Below, in pieces: positions 6,792 to 13,956 of a stretch of 16,536 nucleotides of DNA (its first letter is position 1; each line of letters starts with the position of its first letter). The position numbers were made by a program, and so were the translations under genes. The stretch spans positions 1 to 16,536 of the forward strand of contig CALNCF010000005.1 of NCBI GenBank assembly GCA_937875035.1, in the 5' to 3' direction. Below the pieces are notes generated by a model. The model did not search any database and was not told the DNA's origin. It worked only from the letters and a program-made list of their open reading frames with translations. Source of the DNA: an uncultured Sphingobacteriaceae bacterium. GTDB taxonomy: Bacteria > Bacteroidota > Bacteroidia > Sphingobacteriales > Sphingobacteriaceae.

Positions 6792-7034
6792 CTACTGCTT
6801 ATTTTTGTAATTGTCTATCTGCTCACCCAATTGATTAATTATATCTTCAGGGATTGGACTTTCGGGCCCTCCAGATTTATACCAACCATTTACATCTTTC
6901 TTTACTAAGAAATATACATCTAGTCCACTAAATATATTTCTAAATAAATACTCTTCATTGTTGCCTGAGGTTACAGGGCCTGCAACTACTTCTCCATTTG
7001 TTAATATCAATTTTGCGTCAAAAAGTTTTTCCAT
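6792..7034 (-). CDS. Small hypothetical protein of the islet
   Basis: An 80-residue acidic-to-neutral protein that I do not recognise. It reads MEKLFDAKLILTNGEVVAGP, then a central SGLDVYFLVKKDVNGWYKSGG segment and a helical lysine-rich tail (IINQLGEQIDNYKNK). A TTG three codons upstream (7043) could extend it, but the ATG at 7034 is preferred. It begins 28 nt after the stop of the HEPN-like gene on the same strand and shares its low GC and AT-rich codons, so the two probably form one operon. It could be an antitoxin or accessory subunit of the HEPN protein, but nothing in the sequence proves this. Confidence 0.6.
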   Translation of the reverse strand: MEKLFDAKLILTNGEVVAGPVTSGNNEEYLFRNIFSGLDVYFLVKKDVNGWYKSGGPESPIPEDIINQLGEQIDNYKNKQ

Positions 7035-7062
7035 TTCTATCAAAAAGTTTTAAAAAATAGTT

Positions 7063-7860
7063 CTATGAATACCGCTGCTTCCCGATTACAGGAAATTTCT
7101 TGTCTATCTCTTCTTGCGACGTACCACAAACCTTAGATAGACTTATCATTGCTATTCTGTTAAACATATCTAATGTAACAAGACCTTTGATGAGTGGCTC
7201 CATTTTAGCCGAATTCAATGATTCAAGCAATTTAACTAACTCTCGTATGTACCACCGCATAGCTATTATTCCATTGAAGAGATTGTTTTCTGCGATTGTA
7301 ACTATCGGTTTGATAGCAGAAAAGTCCATAATTGGTTCCGACGAATCTATGACCCTGCCTTCATAATCGATAATAGGATGAGTAATCCTATTTCTTATTT
7401 CTTCAAGATCTTGGAAGTGCTGCCACTCGATACAGTTTAGAGCAATAGATTTTTCGTCCCCTATCAACGAAGAAAGGTACTTCGGTACTTTCTTAAGTTT
7501 GTCTGAAGTACTATTGAATTGAGTGATCTTTTTCTTAATCCCGTTATCATTAACTTCCCGTTGATCATTCAAAAAATCTATTTCCTTTTCCGAAAGACTT
7601 TTGACAGTTTCTGGTGCATTCTCAAATTGATTGTTATTTAAATTAGTCGTGATATCTTTGAGAAAATTTACAAGTGCCTCAAAGAGAGTGTATTGAAAGA
7701 ATATTGCCGATTTGTATAAGGTGCTAGAATAATTATCTTGACCACTATAAGATAGCTTTTTCGATTCTTGATCAATTCTTACCGCAACATTTATCAGATT
7801 AAAGTTTAGTTCATATATCTGATGAAGGGCTATATCTATGGTACTCTTAAAGTCTCTCAT
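7063..7860 (-). CDS. HEPN-like domain protein (putative RNase or RNA-binding)
   Basis: A 265-residue, all-helical, AT-rich gene product without signal peptide or membrane segments. The key observation is EEIRNRITHP at 153-162: Arg156 and His161 form an R-x4-H motif, the catalytic signature of HEPN ribonucleases, here in the RNRxxH form common to RiboL-PSP-HEPN and related families. An earlier helix, YKSAIFFQYTLFEALVNFLKD (about 49-69), resembles the first HEPN helix with its conserved glutamate (Glu61). HEPN proteins include toxins, anti-phage effectors and RNA-processing factors; the exact family is not recognised. It is followed by the 80-residue gene. Low GC, the flanking tRNA and the direct repeats point to acquisition by transfer. 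Confidence 0.65.
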   Translation of the reverse strand: MRDFKSTIDIALHQIYELNFNLINVAVRIDQESKKLSYSGQDNYSSTLYKSAIFFQYTLFEALVNFLKDITTNLNNNQFENAPETVKSLSEKEIDFLNDQREVNDNGIKKKITQFNSTSDKLKKVPKYLSSLIGDEKSIALNCIEWQHFQDLEEIRNRITHPIIDYEGRVIDSSEPIMDFSAIKPIVTIAENNLFNGIIAMRWYIRELVKLLESLNSAKMEPLIKGLVTLDMFNRIAMISLSKVCGTSQEEIDKKFPVIGKQRYS

Positions 7861-8205
7861 AACGAGTTATACATATTTGAAACAATAAAATAGAAAACGA
7901 ATATGTCAATAAATATAAATTTAGTAAAGAGTTGGTAAAATGGAGCGTTACGTGATGTTTTTTAACTCTTCTACAGATCTTCCAGAAAACCTTAATGTGC
8001 TTTCCTGTATTACGGAAAGTCATTCAGAATTATACGATATCAGTAATTAGCACTCCGCTGGAGCCATAGCCTGCAAAGCCCTTCCGTTCCAAAAGAGTTT
8101 CGCACGTATATGTACAGATGTCCCAGTCTTTTCTCGGAATAAGCCTTGCATTCCCCTTACTCTTTGCTAAATTGTCCCTGCTAACAGAAGCAAAAGCCCC
8201 TCTAC
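7861..8205. other. Intergenic region between islet and response regulator
   Basis: Between the HEPN gene start and the response regulator. It contains the right direct repeat (7920-7945), a possible 36-codon ORF on the plus strand (7940-8050, beginning MERYVMFFNSS), and at 8057-8066 a GCTGGAGCCA that resembles the last bases of the upstream tRNA-Arg. GC content rises to the chromosomal level after about 8050. An off-spaced TACTCTTTG precedes the regulator. No convincing RNA gene is seen. Confidence 0.5.
7920..7945 (+). repeat. Imperfect direct repeat, right copy
   Basis: The partner of 6750-6776: it shares TTTAGTAAA, the GGTAAAA core and TGGAG, differing at three positions and one missing T. 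It lies 60 nt upstream of the HEPN start codon, outside the two genes, and marks the right side of the islet. Confidence 0.6.
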
Positions 8206-8829
8206 ATGATCAGCATCGGAATTATTGAAGACAACAAGGAGTTGCTGTCGAATTACTGTGAATATTTTGATTTGCAGAAGGATTTCAGCGTGGTTTTCCG
8301 TTTCCCGGATGTCGAAACCTTCCTCGTTCAGTACAAGCACGAAACGCCGGCCGATATTGTGCTGCTTGATATTAACCTGCCTGGCATGACGGGAGTTGAA
8401 AGCATTCACCTCATCCGTAAGATGATCCCTGCGGCGAAGATCATTATGCTGACGGCCTATCTCGAGGAGGAGCAGATCACTGGCTCGCTTACGGAAGGCG
8501 CCAGCGGCTACCTTGTAAAGACCAATACCTTGAGCTTTATTGGTGAAAGCATCCGTGATACCATGAAAGGAGGGAACGCGGTTTCGCCGGAAGTGACCTC
8601 GAAGATCGTGGCCTATTTTAACAATAAATCCGTTTCGGTGATCCGCAGCCTGCTTTCCCCAAGAGAGTTCGAGATCGCGCTGCTGGTAACAGAGGGTTTG
8701 TCGTATAAGGAAGTGGCGCAGCGCCTGAATATCTCTGCCCAGACGGTGAACCAGCACCTGAAAAAGATCTATACCAAAACAAATGTGAATTCGAAGACCG
8801 AGCTGGCCTCCAGGATTCTGAAGAAATAA
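8206..8829 (+). CDS. Response regulator, NarL/FixJ (LuxR-type) family
   Basis: A 207-residue two-component response regulator. The receiver domain (1-120) has the acidic pair at Glu8/Asp9, the phospho-acceptor Asp55 in VLLDINLPGM, the switch Thr83 in MLTAY and Lys105 in YLVK. The LuxR-type helix-turn-helix lies at about 145-205 (LSPREFEIALLVTEGLSYKEVAQRL, then SAQTVNQHLKKIYTK). It should bind DNA when phosphorylated. No histidine kinase is encoded in the window, so its partner is unknown. It ends 1 nt from the convergent marR stop. The start ATG at 8206 gives the expected MISIGIIEDN opening. Confidence 0.93.
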   Translation: MISIGIIEDNKELLSNYCEYFDLQKDFSVVFRFPDVETFLVQYKHETPADIVLLDINLPGMTGVESIHLIRKMIPAAKIIMLTAYLEEEQITGSLTEGASGYLVKTNTLSFIGESIRDTMKGGNAVSPEVTSKIVAYFNNKSVSVIRSLLSPREFEIALLVTEGLSYKEVAQRLNISAQTVNQHLKKIYTKTNVNSKTELASRILKK

Positions 8830-8830
8830 G

Positions 8831-9307
8831 CTATGCCTTGTCTTTCAGGTTTTCATGATAGGCGGTAATGGCCAGCATCCCGTCGATCATAATATCGTAA
8901 TTCTTCTTGCCGAGCAGCTTTTTATACTCATCGGACAGCGACTTTACGCAAGACCGGGTATCTATAATGAACTTCTTCCCCTTCTTGGTCAGGAAGAGCA
9001 CAGAGCATCTGCGGTCTGTTTCATGACTGCGGATGTCGATATAACCCTGCGCATGCAGGAGCTTCACCACCTGGCTCATGGCCTGCTTGGTGATGCCTGC
9101 CATACGTGCCAGCTCGGTATTGGTCGTGCCACCGGGTGCAATATTCATTACAAAAGGCATGTACGACATCTTGAAGCCAGGGTATCCCAGCCGGTTCAGG
9201 TTGCTTTCCGCCCACTGATCGAACTGCTTCTTCATTTTGCTCAGGGCCTTGCCGAAGTGCCGGCCGCTGTGCTGGTGCGACAGTAATAACTCTTCTTCCA
9301 GGTTCAT
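8831..9307 (-). CDS. MarR family transcriptional regulator
   Basis: A 158-residue winged-helix repressor. The DNA-binding part spans about 61-110: TTNTELARMAGITKQAMSQVV is the helix-turn-helix with a typical MarR recognition helix, and HETDRRCSVLFLTKKG is the wing with its conserved D-R-R. N- and C-terminal helices form the dimer interface. It is divergent from the efflux operon, and a palindrome in the shared 98-nt gap is the likely operator. By analogy with MarR/EmrR, an exported compound probably relieves repression; the ligand is unknown. Confidence 0.93.
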   Translation of the reverse strand: MNLEEELLLSHQHSGRHFGKALSKMKKQFDQWAESNLNRLGYPGFKMSYMPFVMNIAPGGTTNTELARMAGITKQAMSQVVKLLHAQGYIDIRSHETDRRCSVLFLTKKGKKFIIDTRSCVKSLSDEYKKLLGKKNYDIMIDGMLAITAYHENLKDKA

Positions 9308-9328
9308 AGCTTGTTTTCAAAAGGAAAT

Positions 9329-9336
9329 CAAAAATA
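9329..9336 (-). promoter_or_regulatory. Possible marR promoter -7 element
   Basis: On the minus strand TATTTTTG matches TAnnTTTG, 22 nt from the marR ATG. Its -33 position would fall at the left edge of the palindrome at 9357-9378. No TTG is visible there, so this is a weaker call than the opposing promoter. Confidence 0.35.
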
Positions 9337-9356
9337 GTAAAAATAAATGGTAAGTC

Positions 9357-9378
9357 TACTTGACTATATGGTCAGGTA
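9357..9378. promoter_or_regulatory. Probable MarR operator
   Basis: TACTTGAC (9357-9364), the spacer TATATG and GTCAGGTA (9371-9378) form a 22-bp palindrome with one mismatch per arm pair. Size and symmetry suit a MarR dimer. It covers the -33 TTG of the efflux operon and reaches the -33 position of marR, so one bound dimer could control both directions. Confidence 0.6.
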
Positions 9379-9390
9379 ACTTTACTTTTG
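9360..9390 (+). promoter_or_regulatory. Efflux operon promoter
   Basis: TTG (9360-9362), a 20-nt spacer and TACTTTTG (9383-9390) fit the Bacteroidota promoter consensus closely. The predicted start near 9394 leaves a leader of about 12 nt before the ATG at 9406 and excludes the TTG at 9388 as a start codon. Confidence 0.7.
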
Positions 9391-9405
9391 GCGAAAAATA
9401 ACTTC

Positions 9406-10452
9406 ATGGAAACCGAAACAAATAAACCAAGGAAGCCTGGCAAAGCGATCTTTATTATTATACCGGTGGCGTTGGTGGCGCTGATCTGGATAGGGCTCCG
9501 CGTTGTTCACGGCTTTAAATACGAGAGTACCGACAACGCGGCCGTAGAATCATTCACTTTCCCGGTGATCGCACGTGTGGCGGGCTTTGTAGACAGTGTA
9601 TATGTGAACGATTATGCGCTGGTCGGTAAAGACAGCAAGGTCCTCACCATTGATAACAGGGAATATAAGATCGCGCAGGAGCAGGCCGGGGCTGATTACC
9701 AGCAAGCCCTTGCCGACCTGGAGAGTGCCAGGGCATCCCTCGAAAATGCGAAATGGAGCCTTCGCTTAAGCCAGACGAATGCAGAAACACAGCAGCTGCG
9801 TCTGGATAAAGCGCAGTCGGATTACCGCCGCGATCAGAACCTGTATAAGGACGGATCAATCACTTCCCGGCAGTTTGAAGATTCGAAGAACAACCTCGAA
9901 ACCGTTCGGAAGCAATACCAGTCGGCAACGGAGCAGGCCAGCCTTTCCAATGCGCAATTAAGGTCGGGACAGGCTCAGATCCGGAAAGCGGAAGCCCTGG
10001 CAAGCACCCGTAAGGCTATGCTGGAATCCGCCGATCTCAGGCTGACCTATACCACGCTCATCGCCCGTTCAGGCGGACGGGTGGGCAAGATCAATATCGA
10101 GCCCGGCCAGTTCGTACAGGCTGGTCAGACGCTCTTCAGCATTGTGAACAACGAGCAATTCTGGGTGATCGCCAACTTCAAGGAAACACAGATCGCTCAT
10201 CTTAAACAGGGGCAGGAGGTGGATATCTATGCTGACAGCTACCCTGATGAGAAGATCAGGGGAAGGGTCGTTTCCATGAGTGAAGCAACCGGCTCCCGCT
10301 TTGCCCTGCTTCCACCGGATAACGCGACCGGTAACTTTGTAAAGGTTACCCAGCGGATCCCGGTGCGGATCGAGATCGATGATCTCGCTAAGTATAAAGA
10401 TATACTGAAAGCAGGGATGAGTGTAAAGGTTGATGTGAATGTGGCTAACTAA
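9406..10452 (+). CDS. HlyD/EmrA-type membrane fusion protein
   Basis: A 348-residue periplasmic adaptor of a tripartite efflux pump. A short cytoplasmic tail (METETNKPRKPGK) precedes one membrane helix (about 14-35). STDNAAVESFTFPVIARVAG (41-60) starts the split biotinyl-lipoyl domain, a long coiled-coil hairpin rich in Ala, Gln and Arg spans about 88-212, and GGRVGKINIEPGQFV (223-237) completes the lipoyl domain, followed by a beta-barrel part. The frame could extend to TTG 9388, but that base lies inside the promoter, so ATG 9406 is the start. It is the first gene of the operon with the DHA2 transporter (9 nt downstream) and the TolC-like channel. Confidence 0.94.
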   Translation: METETNKPRKPGKAIFIIIPVALVALIWIGLRVVHGFKYESTDNAAVESFTFPVIARVAGFVDSVYVNDYALVGKDSKVLTIDNREYKIAQEQAGADYQQALADLESARASLENAKWSLRLSQTNAETQQLRLDKAQSDYRRDQNLYKDGSITSRQFEDSKNNLETVRKQYQSATEQASLSNAQLRSGQAQIRKAEALASTRKAMLESADLRLTYTTLIARSGGRVGKINIEPGQFVQAGQTLFSIVNNEQFWVIANFKETQIAHLKQGQEVDIYADSYPDEKIRGRVVSMSEATGSRFALLPPDNATGNFVKVTQRIPVRIEIDDLAKYKDILKAGMSVKVDVNVAN

Positions 10453-10461
10453 GACCCGGCT

Positions 10462-12030
10462 ATGAGCTCAATCAGAAAAGCGGTGATCGTTATCACCGTC
10501 ATCACCGCCGCCATTATGGAGCTGATCGACACCTCGATCGTGAACGTGGCCCTGGCGCAGATCAGCGGTAACCTGGGCGCTACCATCGAGGATGCCTCCT
10601 GGGTGATCACCGCCTATGCCATTGCGAACGTGATCATCATCCCCATGACCGGGTTCCTGGCCAGGTTCTTCGGGAGGAAGAATTATTATTTTACGTCCAT
10701 CATCATCTTTACCATCGCCTCCTATATGTGCGGGCAATCGGGTAGCCTGGCTATGCTGGTTACCTGGCGCTTTATCCAGGGGATCGGCGGTGGGGCCCTG
10801 CTCTCTACCTCGCAGTCCATCCTGTACGATACCTTCGATCCGCCTCAACGCCCCATGGCTTCTGCGCTGTTCGGTATGGGGATCGTGCTGGGTCCGACCA
10901 TTGGTCCCACACTCGGCGGACTGATCGTAGATAATTATGCCTGGCCATTGATCTTCGACATCAATATTCCCATTGGGATAGCGGCGGCATTCCTGACCTG
11001 GACCTTTATCGAACAGAAGCCGGAAGAGCGTAACATTGACAAGCGGTCATTCCAGATCGACTATATAGGTATCGCGTCGCTTGCTGTAGGGGTCGGAGCT
11101 TTGCAATACGTGCTGGAACGCGGCGAAACCGACGACTGGTTCCAGTCATCTTCCATCATCTGGCTCAGCATAACCGCCGTGGTAGCCTTAGGGCTGTTCA
11201 CTTATTGGGAGCTTACTACAGAAAATCCCGTGGTGAACCTGAAGATCTTAAAGAACCGTAACCTGGCCGTCAGCAATATCCTGACTTTTACCTGCGGCTT
11301 CGGACTTTTCGCCTCCGTCTTTATTTTCCCCGTGCTCGTACAGCGTGTATTAGGTTATACGCCTACGGAAGCGGGCTTCGGATTGGTACCGGGTGCGATA
11401 GTCGCCATACTGGTGATGCCCGTGATCGGTAAGTCCATGCAATCGGGTGTGCCGCCCCTGCTCTTCGTGGTAATGGGATTTATCTTTTTTATTCTCCATG
11501 GATATACCGCTTCGCAGGCAAACCCGGAAGCGGGCAGCGCTTTCTTTTTCTGGCCGCAGATCTTTCGCGGCCTGGGCACGGCGATGCTCACGGTACCCCT
11601 TATTAACCAGGCGGTATCCGGGCTGAAGCCGCACGAGCTACCCTATGGCATCGCGCTTACCAATATGATCCGTCAGCTCGGTGGCGCTTTCGGCATCGCC
11701 GTGATGAATACCTTTATTAACCGGAGAATGGCTATACATCGCAGCGACCTGGTTTCGAATCTCCGTATGGATGATCCCGAAACTGTGCAGCGCTTGCAGG
11801 CAACCAGCCAGGCCCTGATGGCGAAGGGTACCGATTACCTGACGGCGCAGAACGCTTCCCTGAAAATACTCGACCTGACAGTGCAGAAGCAAAGCATGCT
11901 GCTCTCTTACCTTGACGGGTTCCTGCTCATCAGCATTTTCTTTTTGGCGGTATCGCCCTTCTTATTATTTACAAGCACTAAAAAAATAGATACACAGACC
12001 CTCCGGAAAGTTTCGGAAGAGTCGCATTAA
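10462..12030 (+). CDS. DHA2 (EmrB/QacA-type) MFS drug transporter
   Basis: A 522-residue proton-driven multidrug exporter of the inner membrane, of the length and hydrophobic pattern of the 14-helix DHA2 family. Visible signatures: LIDTSIVNVALA at 21-32 (motif D1), GFLARFFGRK at 64-73 (motif A), RFIQGIGGG at 103-111 (motif B) and GMGIVLGPTIGPTLGG at 138-153 (motif C, the antiporter motif). It starts 9 nt after the adaptor stop and ends 6 nt before the outer-membrane channel gene, so the three are tightly co-transcribed. The substrate cannot be told from sequence; relatives export hydrophobic drugs, fatty acids or uncouplers. Confidence 0.95.
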   Translation: MSSIRKAVIVITVITAAIMELIDTSIVNVALAQISGNLGATIEDASWVITAYAIANVIIIPMTGFLARFFGRKNYYFTSIIIFTIASYMCGQSGSLAMLVTWRFIQGIGGGALLSTSQSILYDTFDPPQRPMASALFGMGIVLGPTIGPTLGGLIVDNYAWPLIFDINIPIGIAAAFLTWTFIEQKPEERNIDKRSFQIDYIGIASLAVGVGALQYVLERGETDDWFQSSSIIWLSITAVVALGLFTYWELTTENPVVNLKILKNRNLAVSNILTFTCGFGLFASVFIFPVLVQRVLGYTPTEAGFGLVPGAIVAILVMPVIGKSMQSGVPPLLFVVMGFIFFILHGYTASQANPEAGSAFFFWPQIFRGLGTAMLTVPLINQAVSGLKPHELPYGIALTNMIRQLGGAFGIAVMNTFINRRMAIHRSDLVSNLRMDDPETVQRLQATSQALMAKGTDYLTAQNASLKILDLTVQKQSMLLSYLDGFLLISIFFLAVSPFLLFTSTKKIDTQTLRKVSEESH

Positions 12031-12036
12031 TAGGTT

Positions 12037-13341
12037 ATGAAAAAACTCATGTACAGTTTAATGGTGATGCTGCTGTTTGCTACCGGACTACGTGCGCAGG
12101 CTGTGGTACAGGACGATCTGAAAGCACTCATCAACGCTTCCCTGTCGTACTTCCCTAAGCTTAAGGAGCTGAATGAACAGGCTGAAGCCGGGCGATGGAA
12201 AGTAGAGCTCGGGCAGAGTAATTACCTGCCATCCGTTAGCGGAAATGTGAGCTATAATTACATCGATCCCGTAGCGAAAACCATGCTGCCCATTCCCGGT
12301 ATGAACAAAGAGATCCAGTTCCAGCCCAACCAGAATATCAATGCCAATATTTCGGTCAACCAGGTATTATGGGATTTCGGAAGGGTGAAAAACCAGGTAG
12401 ACAAGGCAAAGGATGAATTGCAGATCAGCAAGACCAATATAGAATGGAACAAAGCCTTGCTGGCGCAACAGGTGGGCAGCATCTATTTTAATATTATCTA
12501 CCTGCAGCAAGCCATTGCTGTGCAGGATTCCCTGTTGAATTTCCTGAAACAGAATGAACGCGTGATCGAAAGCAAGATGAAGAACGGAGACGCGCTGGAG
12601 CTGGACCTGCTGACGGTAAAGAGCTCCACCGACCAGGCCATGAACCGCAGGGTCGACCTGGAAAACCTGCTTGGCAAGCAATATAATTTATTGAGCTATA
12701 CCACCGGGCAGGATGCCGCTTCCGTTTCGGCCGGAGCTCCCCTGGTATTCGTATGGTCCGTACCCGCGAAAGACTCCCTCATGAATACCGCGTTTAGCCA
12801 GAACGAAGAGATCCGCATGGGAAAATGGAAGCTCGAACAGGCTTCGCACGAGCTCTCCCTGAATAAAAGCAATGCGTACCCATCGCTTAACTTCACCGGG
12901 CTCGCGGGCTATAAGAACGGGTACCAGCCTAACCTCGACGATGTGCGTTTCAATTACCTCCTGGGAGTGGGGCTGGTTATACCGATCTACAGCGGATCAA
13001 AGTATTCCACACAGATCCGCATCGCGAGAAGCATCAGCGAGCAGGCGCGCTTCGCGTTGGAGAACAATATGAACACGGTGAAGCGTGATGTAGAATCATC
13101 CTACCTCGACATTAAATCGAATGAAGAGCGGCTCAGGAATGTACAGGGACAAGTGGTGCAGGCCGAGCGGGCCTGCCGCCTGGCACAATCGCGTTACCAG
13201 AACGGAACGGTGATCTATGTAGAGCTGCTGAACGCGCAAAACGCACTCTTACAGGCCCGTCTGTCGAAACTCCAATACCAGTACCAGCTTTGCCTCGCGC
13301 AGCTCGATCTGGCCCGTTTAACAGGAATCCATTATTGGTAA
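12037..13341 (+). CDS. TolC-family outer membrane efflux protein
   Basis: A 434-residue outer-membrane channel subunit that completes the pump. It has a signal peptide (MKKLMYSLMVMLLFATGLRAQA) and two outer-membrane efflux protein repeats, each with long helices and beta-strands: an NISVNQVLWDFGRVKNQVDKAK type segment at about 104-126 in the first and YLLGVGLVIPIYSGSKYSTQI at about 309-329 in the second. The C-terminal NGTVIYVELLNAQNALLQARL is the usual end of the second repeat. It is the last gene of the operon. No terminator hairpin is obvious before the tRNA promoter 30 nt downstream. Confidence 0.94.
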   Translation: MKKLMYSLMVMLLFATGLRAQAVVQDDLKALINASLSYFPKLKELNEQAEAGRWKVELGQSNYLPSVSGNVSYNYIDPVAKTMLPIPGMNKEIQFQPNQNINANISVNQVLWDFGRVKNQVDKAKDELQISKTNIEWNKALLAQQVGSIYFNIIYLQQAIAVQDSLLNFLKQNERVIESKMKNGDALELDLLTVKSSTDQAMNRRVDLENLLGKQYNLLSYTTGQDAASVSAGAPLVFVWSVPAKDSLMNTAFSQNEEIRMGKWKLEQASHELSLNKSNAYPSLNFTGLAGYKNGYQPNLDDVRFNYLLGVGLVIPIYSGSKYSTQIRIARSISEQARFALENNMNTVKRDVESSYLDIKSNEERLRNVQGQVVQAERACRLAQSRYQNGTVIYVELLNAQNALLQARLSKLQYQYQLCLAQLDLARLTGIHYW

Positions 13342-13370
13342 AAAGAGTGCCCATCGAATCCGGTTTTTTT

Positions 13371-13378
13371 TATCTTTG
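13371..13378 (+). promoter_or_regulatory. tRNA-Arg(CCG) promoter -7 element
   Basis: TATCTTTG, the same sequence as in front of metG and padR, lies 6 nt before the tRNA 5' end, so transcription would start within a few bases of mature position 1. It follows a run of eight T. The -33 element is not clear. Confidence 0.65.
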
Positions 13379-13384
13379 CGCCGA

Positions 13385-13456
13385 GGCCCCGTAGTTTAAT
13401 GGATAGAATGGGAGATTCCGGTTCTCTTGGTCGCGGTTCGATTCCGTGCGGGGCTA
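13385..13456 (+). tRNA. tRNA-Arg (anticodon CCG)
   Basis: A 72-nt cloverleaf reading CGG. The acceptor is GGCCCCG with CGGGGCT (a G-U pair at 1:72), the D stem GTTT/GAAT, the anticodon stem GGAGA/TCTCT with loop TTCCGGT, and the T arm CGCGG-TTCGATT-CCGTG. The discriminator base is A13456 and no CCA is encoded. It has its own promoter and terminator. Confidence 0.92.
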
Positions 13457-13474
13457 CGACAACAAACAAATAAT

Positions 13475-13510
13475 CTGCTGTAAGTGAATAACTTATGGCA
13501 GTTTTTGTTT
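13475..13510 (+). terminator. Terminator after tRNA-Arg(CCG)
   Basis: CTGCTGTAAGT (13475-13485) pairs along its whole length with ACTTATGGCAG (13491-13501), using two G-U pairs, around the loop GAATA, and is followed by TTTTTGTTT. Confidence 0.75.
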
Positions 13511-13608
13511 ATAACCCCTTTGGGCAGAGAGAAATCAGCAGGTCATTACGATACCAGCGTCACAATTAAACCCGTGTACCAGCGTTTTTCGGAAAAACAC
13601 CCAGACTT

Positions 13609-13905
13609 ATGACACCCACCATCTCGGTTCCCGGCAAAAAGGCAGAGCGTATCTTCGGTATCAATGCCCTGCTTATCACCTTGTTTTTATTCTTTATTGA
13701 TGAAGGCTATTACAGCTTTAGCTGGATGAAAGACCCGGGTGCCTGGATTGTCTTCCTGGTATATGCCCTTGTGATCTATGCGGCACAGCTGCTCATTTAT
13801 AAGCTGATCCTTCGCAGGTATCATAGCCCTTTTAAAATTGTATGGAGTATCCTGGCGGGAACCACGCTTGGACTTTTGGCCCTGGTATGCCTGATCTTTT
13901 CATAA
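13609..13905 (+). CDS. Small three-helix membrane protein, unknown function
   Basis: A 98-residue protein with three predicted membrane helices (about 16-32, 44-66 and 77-97). Charged segments at the N-terminus (GKKAERIFG) and between helices two and three (LRRYHSPFK) put the loop with positive charges in the cytoplasm. I do not recognise a family. Codon use and GC are like the chromosome. It stands alone on the plus strand, more than 100 nt after the tRNA terminator, and is followed by a hairpin terminator. The ATG at 13609 is the only reasonable start. Confidence 0.7.
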   Translation: MTPTISVPGKKAERIFGINALLITLFLFFIDEGYYSFSWMKDPGAWIVFLVYALVIYAAQLLIYKLILRRYHSPFKIVWSILAGTTLGLLALVCLIFS

Positions 13906-13922
13906 CGAGCATATCAAAACAG

Positions 13923-13956
13923 GAACGGCCCCGGGATGAACCGGGAGCCGTTCTTA
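13923..13956. terminator. Bidirectional hairpin terminator
   Basis: GAACGGC plus CCCGG (13923-13934) pairs with CCGGG plus GCCGTTC (13941-13953), with one bulged A and a six-base loop. It lies between convergent genes and overlaps the stop region of the minus-strand DUF1801 gene. The minus side has TTTT shortly after the stem. Confidence 0.75.

Noticed and set aside
8167..8757. 196-codon open frame on the minus strand
   Set aside because: It lies entirely antisense to the well-supported response regulator and its sequence (rich in His, Arg and Gln) is typical of a shadow frame.
9388..9405. TTG start giving six extra residues on the HlyD-type protein
   Set aside because: The TTG is part of the -7 promoter element, so it would not be in the mRNA.
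8206..13341. Response regulator as controller of the efflux operon
   Set aside because: It converges on marR rather than sharing a promoter with the pump, and the divergent MarR with its own palindrome explains the regulation better.
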